Assembly (NCBI GenBank): GCA_902362725.1
Contig: CABIXM010000024.1
Location: 1 to 54,726, forward strand
From: Clostridiaceae bacterium
GTDB taxonomy: Bacteria; Bacillota; Clostridia; Lachnospirales; Lachnospiraceae
DNA length: 54,726 nt
Reading direction: 5' to 3'
The notes below the pieces were generated by a model. It ran no database searches. It worked only from the letters and a program-made list of their open reading frames with translations, and was not told the origin of the DNA. A program made the translations under genes and the position numbers. Below, piece by piece: positions 15,722 through 25,283 of the stretch. Each line of letters starts with the position of its first letter. Position 1 is the first letter of the stretch.

Positions 15722-16366
15722 TTACGAAGTCCTTTTATCTCGCACTGCCGCTTCAATTCGCACCTGCTCCTCCAGCATGGCGTCAATCCGCGCATCCTCG
15801 GAAAAGTCTGCTGCCAGCTTATCTAACAGCTTCACATCTTCTTCAGAAAACTGCTTATGAAGCACTTCTTTGATAGCTTCATACTTTTTCCGATAAAGCG
15901 ACTCCAGTTCATTGACCGGTACCGTCACCGGCAATTCTGCGATCTCCGGAGCAGCGATGCCCTCCGTCTCAAACCACTTCTTAATATTCTTGATCCGCGC
16001 ATGCTCCGCAGGTCCTTCGGTCAGAATTTTCTTCGACTTTTGAATCTGTGCCACAGCCACCCCGATAAAAGCCAGAAACAGCACACTCATACTGTAAGGC
16101 GCGATTTTCGGTAAGGGAAGCTGAAGGGAGCCGGTGATGGCGAGTATCATGGCCGCCAGGCCCAGTACGCCCACCAGAAGCAGTGTCATGGCCGTGCTCC
16201 TGGCGTCGGCGCAGCGTTCTTCCACGGTCTTGAAAAGCTTGGACTCGTCCGGTCTCTTGATGGGGCCGTCCAGAATATTGGACATGGTCACCTCCGCGGG
16301 TTCTTTCACATCGACGCCCTGTTTGCGGGCTGCCGCTTTCTGTACATCCTTGTATAGGGACATCAT
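15722..16366 (-). CDS. Conserved two-TM membrane protein, function unknown
   Basis: 214 residues. The N-terminal part is soluble and charged (about 1-55). Two membrane helices follow (about 58-80 TAMTLLLVGVLGLAAMILAI and 88-108 YSMSVLFLAFIGVAVAQI). The C-terminal 100 residues are predicted helical and strongly charged. The hairpin thus puts both ends in the cytoplasm. AAGGAGAAT lies just upstream of the ATG. I do not recognise a family; it is convergent with the MoxR cassette and may not be related to it. Confidence 0.6.
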   Translation of the reverse strand: MMSLYKDVQKAAARKQGVDVKEPAEVTMSNILDGPIKRPDESKLFKTVEERCADARSTAMTLLLVGVLGLAAMILAITGSLQLPLPKIAPYSMSVLFLAFIGVAVAQIQKSKKILTEGPAEHARIKNIKKWFETEGIAAPEIAELPVTVPVNELESLYRKKYEAIKEVLHKQFSEEDVKLLDKLAADFSEDARIDAMLEEQVRIEAAVRDKRTS

Positions 16367-16451
16367 AAAATTCTCCTTATATGGTATTTGACGGCAAAGG
16401 ATAGGAGCCGTCGTCCGAGGCGCGCATAGAGACGCAAATAGCAGTCATTAC

Positions 16452-17612
16452 CTAGCTGCGCAGAAAAGTTTCTACTGCGCCCATCAGCTCTTCCTGGGTG
16501 CCGGAGAGCGATCCCTGCACCATCTCGGGCTTTCCGCCGCCCTTCCCGCCGAACTGCCCGTTCAGGGCCTTGCAGAGGGGCCGGGTATCCTCGGTCTTGC
16601 TTCCGAAGATGTAGCGGTAGCCGCTCTCATCATTTCCGATGAAGAGACAGGCGATGCCGCTGCAGCGGGCGGATAAGAGGTTTACGAATTCCCGGCTGGT
16701 ATCCGCATCCAGGTTATCCTCGAAAAATATGGGATTGGCGGTTCCTTCGGCTACGGAAGCAGCCTTATTCTGAATCAACGTCTTACTCAGCGCCATCAAC
16801 TGTCCGGTGAGGCGGAAATTCTCCTGCTTCAGCCGTTCTACCGCGTCAGCTACCACCGCCTCTTTGGCGGAGAGCAGCACGGAAACAGCCTTCACGCTGC
16901 TCTCTTTTTCCCGGTAGTCGCGAAGCGCCCGATCTCCGGCCAGGAGATTGACCCGGACGCCGCCCCGGTGGGACTGTACATTCGTAAGCTTAATCAGGCC
17001 GATCTCTCCGGTGGTATTCACATGGGGCGCGCAGCAGGCGCAGACGTCGATATCGGGAATGGTGACGATACGCACCTGTCCTTCGATCTCGATTTTGCTC
17101 CGGTAATCGAGAACAGCCAGTTCTTCTTTGCTGGGATAGGAGATCTGAATCGGCACATTACCGAAGACCACCTGGTTGGCAGCAGTCTCAACTTCTAAAA
17201 GCTCTTTTTTGGTAATCGGGCCATTGAAGTCCATAGTGACTTCTTCCTCTCCCAGATGGAAGCCCACGTTGTCGTAGCCGAAGCGGGTATGGATAAGACC
17301 GGAGACGATATGCTCGCCGGAATGCTGCTGCATCCGGGAAAAGCGTTTTTCCCAGTCCAGGACGCCTTTTACCTCTGCGCCGACTTCCAGGGGCTGTCTG
17401 GTATAATGCCAGATTTCTCCATTTTTCTCATGGGTATCGAAGACCTCCACGTCGCCCAGATATCCTGTATCCCCGGCCTGTCCGCCGCCTTCCGGGAAAA
17501 ACGCGGTCTGGTCGAGCGCCACCTTCCAGAAATCCTTTTCCTGCTCGCAGGCAGTCACCACCGCCGGGAACTCGGTCAGGTGGCTGTCTTCATAATATAA
17601 ACGGTCTGTCAT
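16452..17612 (-). CDS. alaX: Alanyl-tRNA editing protein AlaX, long form with DHHA1 domain
   Basis: 386 residues. It is a free-standing homologue of the AlaRS editing domain that deacylates mischarged Ser- or Gly-tRNA(Ala). Zinc ligands are visible: HSGEH (H97, H101) and CCAPH (about C193, H197). The GGGQAGDTG segment near the N-terminus and the C-terminal GGKGGGKPEMVQGSL of a DHHA1 domain identify the long type. A well-placed AGGAGG lies before the ATG. It appears monocistronic, upstream of the two-TM gene on the same strand. Confidence 0.88.
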   Translation of the reverse strand: MTDRLYYEDSHLTEFPAVVTACEQEKDFWKVALDQTAFFPEGGGQAGDTGYLGDVEVFDTHEKNGEIWHYTRQPLEVGAEVKGVLDWEKRFSRMQQHSGEHIVSGLIHTRFGYDNVGFHLGEEEVTMDFNGPITKKELLEVETAANQVVFGNVPIQISYPSKEELAVLDYRSKIEIEGQVRIVTIPDIDVCACCAPHVNTTGEIGLIKLTNVQSHRGGVRVNLLAGDRALRDYREKESSVKAVSVLLSAKEAVVADAVERLKQENFRLTGQLMALSKTLIQNKAASVAEGTANPIFFEDNLDADTSREFVNLLSARCSGIACLFIGNDESGYRYIFGSKTEDTRPLCKALNGQFGGKGGGKPEMVQGSLSGTQEELMGAVETFLRS

Positions 17613-17813
17613 GGTGTAAAACCTCCTGTTGTCGAAATGAAACCATATCTTATGTAAGGAAACCGTTGATTCCGGTGTTGAAATTCAGATAAAATTTTCA
17701 TGCAGGAAACAACGCTTTCAGTATAACATTTTATCACAGTTTTGGACAGGGATATTTTAAGCGGATGTTGGCAGTTTTCAGTTATCGGTGGGCGACAGCT
17801 GAGAAAATGCGCA

Positions 17814-17842
17814 TTGAGGAGAAAAGGGAACTGTGCTATAAT
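17814..17842 (+). promoter_or_regulatory. Promoter of the small gene at 17893
   Basis: TTGAGG (17814-17819), 17-base spacer, TATAAT (17837-17842) with an extended TGC just before the -10. Confidence 0.75.
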
Positions 17843-17892
17843 TTCAAAGAAATCATCGGAAAAGATATGAAAACCAGAAAGGAAGTCATTCT

Positions 17893-18189
17893 ATGATAGA
17901 TTTACACGGCCAGGCCGGCCTCCCCTATATCAACCGGGGCGTCTATACCGGAAGCTATGAGGGCATGCGTTACCGGCTGCGGAAGAAAGAGGAAGAGGAC
18001 AAAAAGACACTGGAGGCAGTGATTTATCCGGAGCCCTTCTGCTTTGAAAAGACAGCGGAGGATCAGAAGGAGGCCAGGGAGTTTCCCTTCACAGACGAGG
18101 GCTTTACACAGGCCATCGCCTGGCTGAACGAGCAGTACGAGGCCCAGCAGGAGCGATGGACAGAGGCGAAGAACGCCAGCTGGGTGTAA
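17893..18189 (+). CDS. Small conserved protein, function unknown
   Basis: 98 residues, no signal peptide or membrane segment. Notable stretches are GVYTGSYEGMRYRLRKK near the N-terminus and a highly charged, acidic C-terminal helix region ending in NASWV. A strong promoter, a ribosome-binding site (AGAAAGGAAG) and a strong downstream terminator show that it is a real single-gene unit. I recognise the GSYEGMRYRL pattern as recurrent in Lachnospiraceae small proteins but know of no function. Confidence 0.7.
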   Translation: MIDLHGQAGLPYINRGVYTGSYEGMRYRLRKKEEEDKKTLEAVIYPEPFCFEKTAEDQKEAREFPFTDEGFTQAIAWLNEQYEAQQERWTEAKNASWV

Positions 18190-18230
18190 ACGAAACTGTG
18201 TCGGTGGAAAACATAGGGTCACCAAAAGAG

Positions 18231-18285
18231 AAAAAGGCATTCTGTAGTTTCAGATCATGAAATAGAAACTATAGAATGCCTTTTT
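18231..18285. terminator. Strong bidirectional terminator
   Basis: 21-base arms (18231-18251 and 18265-18285) pair almost perfectly, with an A5 run on one side and a T5 run on the other. It ends both the small gene at 17893 and the convergent ABC-F gene. Confidence 0.88.
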
Positions 18286-18381
18286 CGTAATAAAACGATT
18301 TTTGACGGATTCAGAAAACTTCAGTTCCGGAACAGATTCATTTCTACGAAGATTCGCGAAAATTCCTGCAAAACAAAATTT

Positions 18382-20022
18382 TTAGTTATCATCCTCCTCG
18401 TCCGCGCTCTTGGTATAGACGGTACGCTTTCTTGCCATTTCATCGCTCTCCAGGTACTCGTCGTAGGTGGTGATCTTATCGATCATAGCGCCGTTCGGCA
18501 GCAGCTCGATGATACGGTTGGCGGTAGTCTGTACAATCTGGTGGTCACGGGAGGAGAACAGCAGCACGCCCGGGAACTTGATGAGGCCGTTGTTCAGGGC
18601 CGTGATGGACTCCATATCCAGGTGGTCGGTGGGCTCGTCGAGAATCAGCACGTTGGCGCCGGAAATCATCAGCTTGGACAGCATACAGCGGACCTTCTCA
18701 CCTCCGGACAGAACCTTGACCTTCTTCACGCCGTCTTCTCCGGCGAAGAGCATACGGCCTAGGAAGCCGCGGACATAGGTTGCGTCCTTGATCTCGGAAT
18801 ACTGGGTCAGCCAGTCGACGATGGTATCGTCGTTGTCAAATTCCTTACTGTTGTCCTTGGGGAAATAGGACTGGCTGGTGGTGATACCCCATTTATAAGT
18901 ACCCTCGTCCGGCTCCATTTCTCCGGACAGAATCTTAAAGAGGGTTGTTTTGGCAAACTCGTTGCCGCCTACGAAGGCTACCTTGTCGTCATGCCCCAGA
19001 ATAAAGGAAATATTATCCAGAACCTTCACGCCGTCGATGGTCTTGGACAGACCCTCTACGGTCAGCACTTCATTTCCGATCTCGCGGTTCGGACGGAAAT
19101 CGATGTAGGGGTACTTCCGGCTGGAGGGACGGATCTCGTCCAGCTCGATTTTCTCCAGAGCCTTCTTTCTGGAGGTTGCCTGCTTGGACTTGGAAGCGTT
19201 AGCAGAGAAACGGGAGATAAATTCCTGCAGCTCTTTGATCTTCTCTTCCTTCTTCTTATTGGCCTCCTTCATCTGGCGAATCAGCAGCTGGCTGGACTCG
19301 TACCAGAAGTCGTAGTTACCGGCATAGAGCTGAATCTTGCCGTAATCGATGTCGGCGATATGGGTGCAGACCTTATTCAGGAAATAACGGTCATGGGATA
19401 CTACGATGACGGTGTTCGGGAAGTTAATCAGGAACTCCTCCAGCCATGCGATAGCGTCCAGATCCAGGTGGTTGGTCGGCTCGTCCAGAAGCAGGATATC
19501 CGGGTTGCCGAACAATGCCTGTGCCAGCAGAACCTTGACCTTCTGGGCACCCAGGAGATCCTTCATCAGGGTGTAGTGAAGATCGGTATCGATACCCAGT
19601 CCGTTTAAGAGAGTAGCGGCGTCAGACTCAGCCTCCCAGCCGTCCATGTCCGCAAATTCAGCCTCCAGCTCGCTGGCGCGGATACCGTCCTCGTCGGTAA
19701 AGTCCTCTTTTGCGTAGATGGCTTCCTTTTCCTTCATAATCTCATAGAGACGGGCATTTCCCATAATAACGGTATCCAGAACCGGGTACTCGTCATACTG
19801 GAAATGATCCTGTTTCAGGAAGGAGAGACGTTGGCCCGGAGTGATGACCACTTCGCCATTGGTGGAATCCAGCTCGCCGGAGAGAATCTTTAAGAAGGTA
19901 GATTTTCCCGCGCCGTTGGCTCCGATGAGGCCATAGCAGTTGCCCTCGGTAAATTTGATATTGACATCCTCGAATAAGGCTTTCTTTCCTATTCTAAGCG
20001 TTACGTTATTTGCACTGATCAT
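18382..20022 (-). CDS. ABC-F family ATPase (YbiT/YkpA-like)
   Basis: 546 residues from the ATG at 20022, which has AAGGAG eight bases upstream; a longer frame to 20103 lacks such a site. Two ABC domains in one chain and no membrane segments define ABC-F translation factors that act in the ribosomal E site. Domain 1 has Walker A GANGAGKST and DEPTNHLD; domain 2 has an atypical Walker A, GGNEFAKTT, and DEPTDHLD. The N-E-x-A-K-T-T form of the second P-loop is, as I recall it, a trait of the YkpA/YbiT subgroup, which argues for a housekeeping ABC-F rather than an antibiotic-resistance type. The linker carries the usual charged coiled coil. Confidence 0.88.
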   Translation of the reverse strand: MISANNVTLRIGKKALFEDVNIKFTEGNCYGLIGANGAGKSTFLKILSGELDSTNGEVVITPGQRLSFLKQDHFQYDEYPVLDTVIMGNARLYEIMKEKEAIYAKEDFTDEDGIRASELEAEFADMDGWEAESDAATLLNGLGIDTDLHYTLMKDLLGAQKVKVLLAQALFGNPDILLLDEPTNHLDLDAIAWLEEFLINFPNTVIVVSHDRYFLNKVCTHIADIDYGKIQLYAGNYDFWYESSQLLIRQMKEANKKKEEKIKELQEFISRFSANASKSKQATSRKKALEKIELDEIRPSSRKYPYIDFRPNREIGNEVLTVEGLSKTIDGVKVLDNISFILGHDDKVAFVGGNEFAKTTLFKILSGEMEPDEGTYKWGITTSQSYFPKDNSKEFDNDDTIVDWLTQYSEIKDATYVRGFLGRMLFAGEDGVKKVKVLSGGEKVRCMLSKLMISGANVLILDEPTDHLDMESITALNNGLIKFPGVLLFSSRDHQIVQTTANRIIELLPNGAMIDKITTYDEYLESDEMARKRTVYTKSADEEDDN

Positions 20023-20213
20023 GTTTTGCTCCTTATGACTTGGTAAATATGGTGTATGATACGTTTTTTTTGACCTACAGCTTTTATCTGCGGGCATACA
20101 CATCTATTTTACAGGAAAATATAGAATTTGCAAGCCCTTTCCACGGTTAAATTCCCGAAATTTCTGAGTTTTCAGGATTTCGGAGGGAAAACGGGATTTT
20201 CCGGCGGACGGAC

Positions 20214-20242
20214 TTGAGCGGCCGGGGAAAAGAAGGTATAAT
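20214..20242 (+). promoter_or_regulatory. Promoter of the aldo/keto reductase gene
   Basis: TTGAGC (20214-20219) and TATAAT (20237-20242) with 17 bases between, 45 bp before the ATG. Confidence 0.7.
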
Positions 20243-20286
20243 GTAGGAAATCACGAGCGTGAAAGCACGGAAGAAGGGAGCAGCAT

Positions 20287-21132
20287 ATGAGACATACATT
20301 TACATTGGCCAATGGTGTGGAGATTCCGGCGGTGGGCTTCGGCACCTACAAGGCCGCAGAACACAACGATGAGGCTATTATCAGCGAAGCTATCCGGCAG
20401 GGCTACCGGCATCTGGATACGGCTGCCTTTTATTTTAATGAGGAAGCAGTGGGAAAAGCAGTCCGGGAAAGCGGCATTCCCCGGGAAGAATTTTTCCTGA
20501 CCTCAAAGGTCTGGAGAGACCGCCTCGGCTACGATTCAACCCTGCGGGAGTTTGAAGAGTCCTGTAAAAAACTGGGCACCGACTATCTGGATCTGTATCT
20601 GATTCACTGGCCGAGACCCAATGACTTGACAGCCGAGTGGAAGGATCTGGATGTGGAAACCTGGAAAGCCCTGGAGGATCTCTATAAGTCGAAAAAGGTG
20701 CGGGCCATCGGCGTCAGCAATTTTCTGCCTCACCATCTGAACAACCTGCTGGAGCGGACCAGTATCATTCCCATGGTGAATCAGCTGGAGTTCCATCCGG
20801 GATATATGCAGAAGGCCGCGGTGGATTTCAGCCAGCGCCTGGGCATTCAGGTGGAGGCCTGGAGTCCCATCGGACGGGCCAGGGTGCTTGGGGAGCCGCT
20901 TCTCATGGAACTGGCGGAAAAGTATCAGGTATCTGTAGCGCAACTCTGCATCCATTTCGCCCTTCAGTGCGGCGTACTGCCTCTGCCGAAATCCTCTTCC
21001 GGCGAGCGGATGCGCCAGAACCTGGACGTCTTTGGCTTTAACATCGAGGACGACGATATGCACATGCTGATGACACTGCCCCAGATTGGCTGGTCCGGGG
21101 AGCATCCGGACCGGGAGCGGGTCATTATTTAG
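20287..21132 (+). CDS. Aldo/keto reductase
   Basis: 281 residues, TIM-barrel NADPH-dependent reductase of the AKR superfamily. The catalytic tetrad is visible: D44 (HLDTA), Y49 (AFYFNEE), K74 (LTSKVW) and H107 (LIHWP). The VSNF segment and the cofactor-binding LPKSSSGERMRQN near the C-terminus fit the family, most like the AKR5 (2,5-diketo-gluconate reductase) group. It would reduce an aldehyde or ketone; the natural substrate is not evident. It forms its own unit, with promoter and terminator. Confidence 0.88.
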   Translation: MRHTFTLANGVEIPAVGFGTYKAAEHNDEAIISEAIRQGYRHLDTAAFYFNEEAVGKAVRESGIPREEFFLTSKVWRDRLGYDSTLREFEESCKKLGTDYLDLYLIHWPRPNDLTAEWKDLDVETWKALEDLYKSKKVRAIGVSNFLPHHLNNLLERTSIIPMVNQLEFHPGYMQKAAVDFSQRLGIQVEAWSPIGRARVLGEPLLMELAEKYQVSVAQLCIHFALQCGVLPLPKSSSGERMRQNLDVFGFNIEDDDMHMLMTLPQIGWSGEHPDRERVII

Positions 21133-21140
21133 AAAAACAG

Positions 21141-21176
21141 AACGGACAGAATCTGATGGGAAGGATTCTGTCCGTT
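21141..21176. terminator. Terminator after the aldo/keto reductase gene
   Basis: Perfect 13-bp stem (21141-21153 with 21164-21176) followed by CTTT on the plus strand. It separates the convergent reductase and creatininase-family genes. Confidence 0.8.
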
Positions 21177-21197
21177 CTTTGATAGAAAAAGAAATTC

Positions 21198-21971
21198 TTA
21201 TTTTAAAGCAGTTTTATGTTGGGTAGAACCGTAATTCCAGTCCCGGCTGTCCAATTCCCGGATGGCTTTTGCGGCGAAATCTACCAGAACATTTGTCATT
21301 TTCTCACCCTTTTCTGCAGTGCCCTTTGTGGCGTCTCCGGTCTGTGCAGTATTGGTAATTTCAGAAAAATCCCATTTTATATCAATGCCATCTATCAGAT
21401 GATCCGGAATGACACAGGTAGCCAGCTCCGGCTCACAGTATTCGCCGAACAAATGATATGCAATAGAAGTTTCGCCTTCACCGGCATGCCCCACGCCGTT
21501 CCATACCTCGAAGGTTCCTTCCGGCAACAGCTTTCCGGCGATTACCCACCATTCCGGCAGAGAAGCAATGCGGGCGTCCGGATACTTTTCTTTGATTTTG
21601 CGGGAAGCAATCTCAATGGGGGCAATATTGCCGTCATGGCCATTGAAAACAAAAATCTTATTAATGCCGTTGCGAAGGACGCTTTCCATTATATCATAGA
21701 TCACCTGTGTTACGGTGTCATAGCTTAAAGTCAGTGTGAAGGGAAACGTATCGTAATGTCCGCTGTAGCCGACGGTGACAGGAGGCAGCATCAACAGGCC
21801 ATCTACGTTGTCGGCAATCTTCTTACTTAATTCATAAGAAACCAGAGTGTCGCAGCCTTCCGCGATATGCTGACCATGGGCTTCACAGGAACCGACAGCG
21901 AGAATAGCCTTGTCGTAATGCCCCTCTTTTACCTGATGAGCTGTTAATTTCATTAATTCATGATTTGCCAT
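21198..21971 (-). CDS. Creatininase-family amidohydrolase
   Basis: 257 residues from the ATG at 21971 (AGGAG eight bases upstream). Metal-binding motifs of the family are present: CEAHGQH with a following GCD, FNGHDGN, and GHAGEGETS. Creatininases hydrolyse cyclic amides; relatives act on creatinine, formamide derivatives or lactam-like sugar amines. It is divergent from a regulator-PTS operon that takes up a sugar or sugar conjugate, with its own consensus-like promoter, so it may process the imported compound. That link is inference. Confidence 0.82.
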   Translation of the reverse strand: MANHELMKLTAHQVKEGHYDKAILAVGSCEAHGQHIAEGCDTLVSYELSKKIADNVDGLLMLPPVTVGYSGHYDTFPFTLTLSYDTVTQVIYDIMESVLRNGINKIFVFNGHDGNIAPIEIASRKIKEKYPDARIASLPEWWVIAGKLLPEGTFEVWNGVGHAGEGETSIAYHLFGEYCEPELATCVIPDHLIDGIDIKWDFSEITNTAQTGDATKGTAEKGEKMTNVLVDFAAKAIRELDSRDWNYGSTQHKTALK

Positions 21972-22000
21972 AAGAAAAACTCCTCTCTTTTTTTGTATCA

Positions 22001-22029
22001 AGCATACGAAATCAAACTTTCAGAGTCAA
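22001..22029 (-). promoter_or_regulatory. Promoter of the creatininase-family gene
   Basis: On the minus strand TTGACT (22029-22024), 17-base spacer, TATGCT (22006-22001), 30 bp before the start codon. Confidence 0.7.
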
Positions 22030-22194
22030 TGGGGTGGAAAAAATAAAGTGTCTGAAAATACAGAGGCTGTATGAATAGTTTGTGTCGAAAATAGTTGCAA
22101 GTGTCCGGAAAAGCAGTAGAATGTCGATATAGCGTCGAAGGCATTTTCAAACCCAAAAAAGTGTGTAAAATAGAGCACGTGGAGAGGAGAAAGC

Positions 22195-24852
22195 ATGACA
22201 GGAAATACGAAAGACCAGATAGGAAAGCTGCTTACAGAAAAGAGCAGAGAGTTTTCAGGCAATAACAGAATTGAACTGACAGCGAAGAATATCGGAGATG
22301 ATTTGTACATCAGCAGGAACCTGGCCAGCCAGTATCTGAACGAATTGGTTAAGGAAGAAAAGGCAGTGAAAATCAATTCCTGGCCTATTTGCTTTTTGAG
22401 CAGGGAGGAATTGGAAAAAAACTATCGGGTGCATCTGGAGAAGATTACCTATCAGAGCTTTGAGGAGCTGCTGGATGTACTGGAACAGACCGGAACCAGA
22501 GATTTTGCCAGGGCCATCGGTTATAACGGAAGCCTGGGGTACTGTATTGAACAGTGTAAATCAGCTATTGGTTATCCGGGACATGGAATCCCGATTCTCC
22601 TGTGTGGTGAAAACGGAGTAGGAAAAAATTTCCTGGTACAACTCATGTTCGAGTATGCGGTCAACAGAGAAGTGGTTCCAAAGGAGGAAGAGGTTGTCTG
22701 GATGAACTGCAGCGATTACCAGAATAAACCGGAAAAATTCCGGGAACTGCTGGCTGTGCAGCAGGGAAAAAGGCTGATGGTCTTTGAAAATCTGGATCGG
22801 CTGCCGCCGGAGGAACAGGAGCTGTTGCTTCCACTTTTGACAGAAGGACTGGACGAGTGGGGAAGGCGGCTGGTATTCACGGCCTCTGAAAAAACAGAAA
22901 GAAAAATTCTGGATTCCCTTTTGCGACAGATTCCGATTGTACTTCAGATTCCTTCTCTGGACGAACGGTCTCCGGAAGAACGGGAGGAGCTTATTGTATC
23001 CTGTTTTCATAAGGAATCATTGAAGCTACATAAGGACATCTATATCAGCAAGCGGGTGCTGCAGGCCTTTATGAATTATCATTTTGAAGGAAATATCCGT
23101 CAGCTTCGCAACAGCATTGCCATCTGTTGTGCCAATGCATTGATGCGGCAAAACGGAGAACATATTCAGGTTATGCTGTACCATCTTTCGGAGGATATGA
23201 TTGCTTCTCTTCCTATGGCAGAGGAAAAGACAGAGGACGAGACGTTGATTCCCATCCGGGGGTATCAGCATGAAAACGGATTGGACAGCTATTTCAATAT
23301 ACTTTCACAAATATTGAATCAGTTCGAACAGCTGGAAGCTGAAAAAAACTGGAACGATTTTGTAAAGCAGTCTTATTACTGTGTAAAAGGCTATTACGAT
23401 TATCTGGTATTCCGGAAAATCTACGCAAACGGAAAGCTGAAAGCGGTTCGAATGGTAGTAGAGGATGTGATAGGCTCTGTCAGCAAGAAATATAATATTA
23501 CGCTTTCCACAAACTGGGGAATTGTTATTACAAGGCTCATCTATCAGCAGATACAGAATTATGTGCAAATATCCGGTTGGGAGGAACAGCATAAAAAGGA
23601 ATTGAACTATCTGGAACACCGGCTGACAGAGAATTTCCCGAAAGCAGCTCTGGTAGTGAAGGATCTGGCAAAGGCAGTGCGGGATAATCTGGATCTGAAT
23701 CCCGGAATTTCAGCCCGTATTTTGCTGACACTGGAAATTATGCAGTATGACCGGGATATTCATGAAAATGATATGTATGGCCTGATCATTTGCCACGGCT
23801 ATTCTACAGCCAGCAGTATTGCGGATTCAGTCAATGAAATTCTGGATTCTAGAGTATTCGAGGCCATTGACATGCCGCTGGACAGCAATGTGGTTGAGGT
23901 GGTGCAGAATGTCAAACGTCATATCCGGAATCTTCCCGGAATTAAAAATCTGTTGTTACTGACGGATACGGGAAGTCTGGAGGATATAGATATCCGTTTG
24001 GATGATGTATCCAATATAAATATCGGTATCATCAATAACGTATCCACAGCTCTGGCTCTGGAGGTAGGCAGCCGGATGCTGCAGAGAGAGGAACCGGAGC
24101 AGATTATCCGGGAAGCGGTTCTGGCGGGCAATCCGAAGGGAAGGCTGATAAAAAAGGTACAGAAGGAAGCAGCCATTATCTTTGTCAGCGAATCAGGCAT
24201 CCGATCTGCTGAGCGGATGAAGAAGCTGTTTGACGAGAGTATGCCGCGGATCCTTCCGATTCAGTCTATTGTTTACGATTATTATGATTTAGTGAAAAAC
24301 CAGGAGTCTGCAGAGATTTTTCAGAAGTATGATGTGCTTTGCATGATTGGCGTTTTCAATCCGAAGCTGAAGGAGGTTCCCTTTATCGCCCTGGAGGATA
24401 TGATTTCCGGAAATTCACTGGAACGGTTAGAAGGAATCTTCCGCAACTATCTAAATGAGGAAGAAATTCAGCAGTTTGAGAGTAATTTCCTGAAGAATTT
24501 CACGCTGGAAAATGTAGTTCAGTATCTGACTATTCTGAATGCCCCGGCACTTTTGAATATGGTAGAAGCGGCCATGCAGACCTTACAGAAGCATATGCAC
24601 AGGCAGCTGGGAGGCAGAACCATCTGCGGCCTGTATATCCATATCTGCTGTCTCATTGAGCGTCTGGTGACAAAGGCGGAGATAACCTCTGTGGAATATG
24701 AAGATTTCGAAAATGAGCACCGGGAATTCATTGATATGATGCAGAGCAGCTTTGAAGAAATCTGCAGTCATTACGGTGTGAAATTGCCCATCGGCGAGAT
24801 TGCCTATGTATATGATTATATAAAAAATGACAACAGGGAAGAGGAGTTTTAA
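22195..24852 (+). CDS. LevR-like PTS-regulated activator with an eroded AAA+ domain
   Basis: 885 residues with the LevR/ManR order: N-terminal helix-turn-helix (about 8-60), AAA+ region (105-320), first PRD (about 420-520), mannose-type EIIA-like domain with H534 in ICHGYSTA, an EIIB-like domain (about 655-725) and a second PRD (780-880, H816). The AAA+ part is degenerate: Walker A reads GENGVGKN, the Walker B position reads LMVFENLDRL instead of an acidic pair after hydrophobics, and no GAFTGA loop is seen between MNCSDY and that strand. It therefore probably does not act on sigma-54. It is immediately followed, without a gap, by the PTS genes it likely controls through PRD phosphorylation. 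Confidence 0.85.
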   Translation: MTGNTKDQIGKLLTEKSREFSGNNRIELTAKNIGDDLYISRNLASQYLNELVKEEKAVKINSWPICFLSREELEKNYRVHLEKITYQSFEELLDVLEQTGTRDFARAIGYNGSLGYCIEQCKSAIGYPGHGIPILLCGENGVGKNFLVQLMFEYAVNREVVPKEEEVVWMNCSDYQNKPEKFRELLAVQQGKRLMVFENLDRLPPEEQELLLPLLTEGLDEWGRRLVFTASEKTERKILDSLLRQIPIVLQIPSLDERSPEEREELIVSCFHKESLKLHKDIYISKRVLQAFMNYHFEGNIRQLRNSIAICCANALMRQNGEHIQVMLYHLSEDMIASLPMAEEKTEDETLIPIRGYQHENGLDSYFNILSQILNQFEQLEAEKNWNDFVKQSYYCVKGYYDYLVFRKIYANGKLKAVRMVVEDVIGSVSKKYNITLSTNWGIVITRLIYQQIQNYVQISGWEEQHKKELNYLEHRLTENFPKAALVVKDLAKAVRDNLDLNPGISARILLTLEIMQYDRDIHENDMYGLIICHGYSTASSIADSVNEILDSRVFEAIDMPLDSNVVEVVQNVKRHIRNLPGIKNLLLLTDTGSLEDIDIRLDDVSNINIGIINNVSTALALEVGSRMLQREEPEQIIREAVLAGNPKGRLIKKVQKEAAIIFVSESGIRSAERMKKLFDESMPRILPIQSIVYDYYDLVKNQESAEIFQKYDVLCMIGVFNPKLKEVPFIALEDMISGNSLERLEGIFRNYLNEEEIQQFESNFLKNFTLENVVQYLTILNAPALLNMVEAAMQTLQKHMHRQLGGRTICGLYIHICCLIERLVTKAEITSVEYEDFENEHREFIDMMQSSFEEICSHYGVKLPIGEIAYVYDYIKNDNREEEF

Positions 24853-25263
24853 ATGAAGATTTTAATTGCGTCCCATGGAACTCTGGCAAAAGGAATGAAA
24901 TGTTCGTTGGAGCTGATCATGGGAAAACAGGAAGAGGTAAAAACCTTCTGCGCCTATCTGGATGGAGAGACCAGTATTGAAGCGCGTGTGAAAGAATTTA
25001 TGGAAAACATAAAGGAAGGAGAAGAGTGGGTGATTGTCACCGATTTACTGGGCGGCAGTGTGAACAATGAGTTTATGAAGTACATCCATCGTCCGGATAT
25101 CCATCTTCTCACCGGAATGAATCTGGCCCTCCTGCTGGTGCTGACCGAATTAAAGGATGCATCGGTGGAGGTTGCGATAGAAGAAGCCCTGAATGCAGCC
25201 AGAGAAGGGGCAGTTAACTGCAGAAAGCTTCTGGACGCAGAAGCGAAAAATGAGGACTTTTAA
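24853..25263 (+). CDS. PTS mannose/sorbose-family EIIA component
   Basis: 136 residues. EIIA takes phosphate from HPr on a histidine; here H8 in IASHGTLA. TDLLGGSVNNEFM is the usual dimer and active-site segment. The ATG follows the regulator stop codon directly, so translation is probably coupled. It is the first of four separate EII genes (A, B, C, D), the split seen in gfr- and sorbose-type systems. Confidence 0.9.
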   Translation: MKILIASHGTLAKGMKCSLELIMGKQEEVKTFCAYLDGETSIEARVKEFMENIKEGEEWVIVTDLLGGSVNNEFMKYIHRPDIHLLTGMNLALLLVLTELKDASVEVAIEEALNAAREGAVNCRKLLDAEAKNEDF

Positions 25264-25283
25264 AAGCTGGGAGGTGTAAGAGA

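Noticed and set aside
18382..20022. Antibiotic-resistance ABC-F (Vga/Lsa/OptrA type)
   Set aside because: The atypical second P-loop (NEFAKTT) and general pattern fit the housekeeping YkpA/YbiT group; no resistance-type context or leader is visible.
22060..22194. A sigma-54 promoter before the LevR-like gene (GTGTC...TTGCA)
   Set aside because: The spacing between the two parts is about three bases too long and the GG of the -24 element is missing; the regulator also lacks the sigma-54 contact loop.
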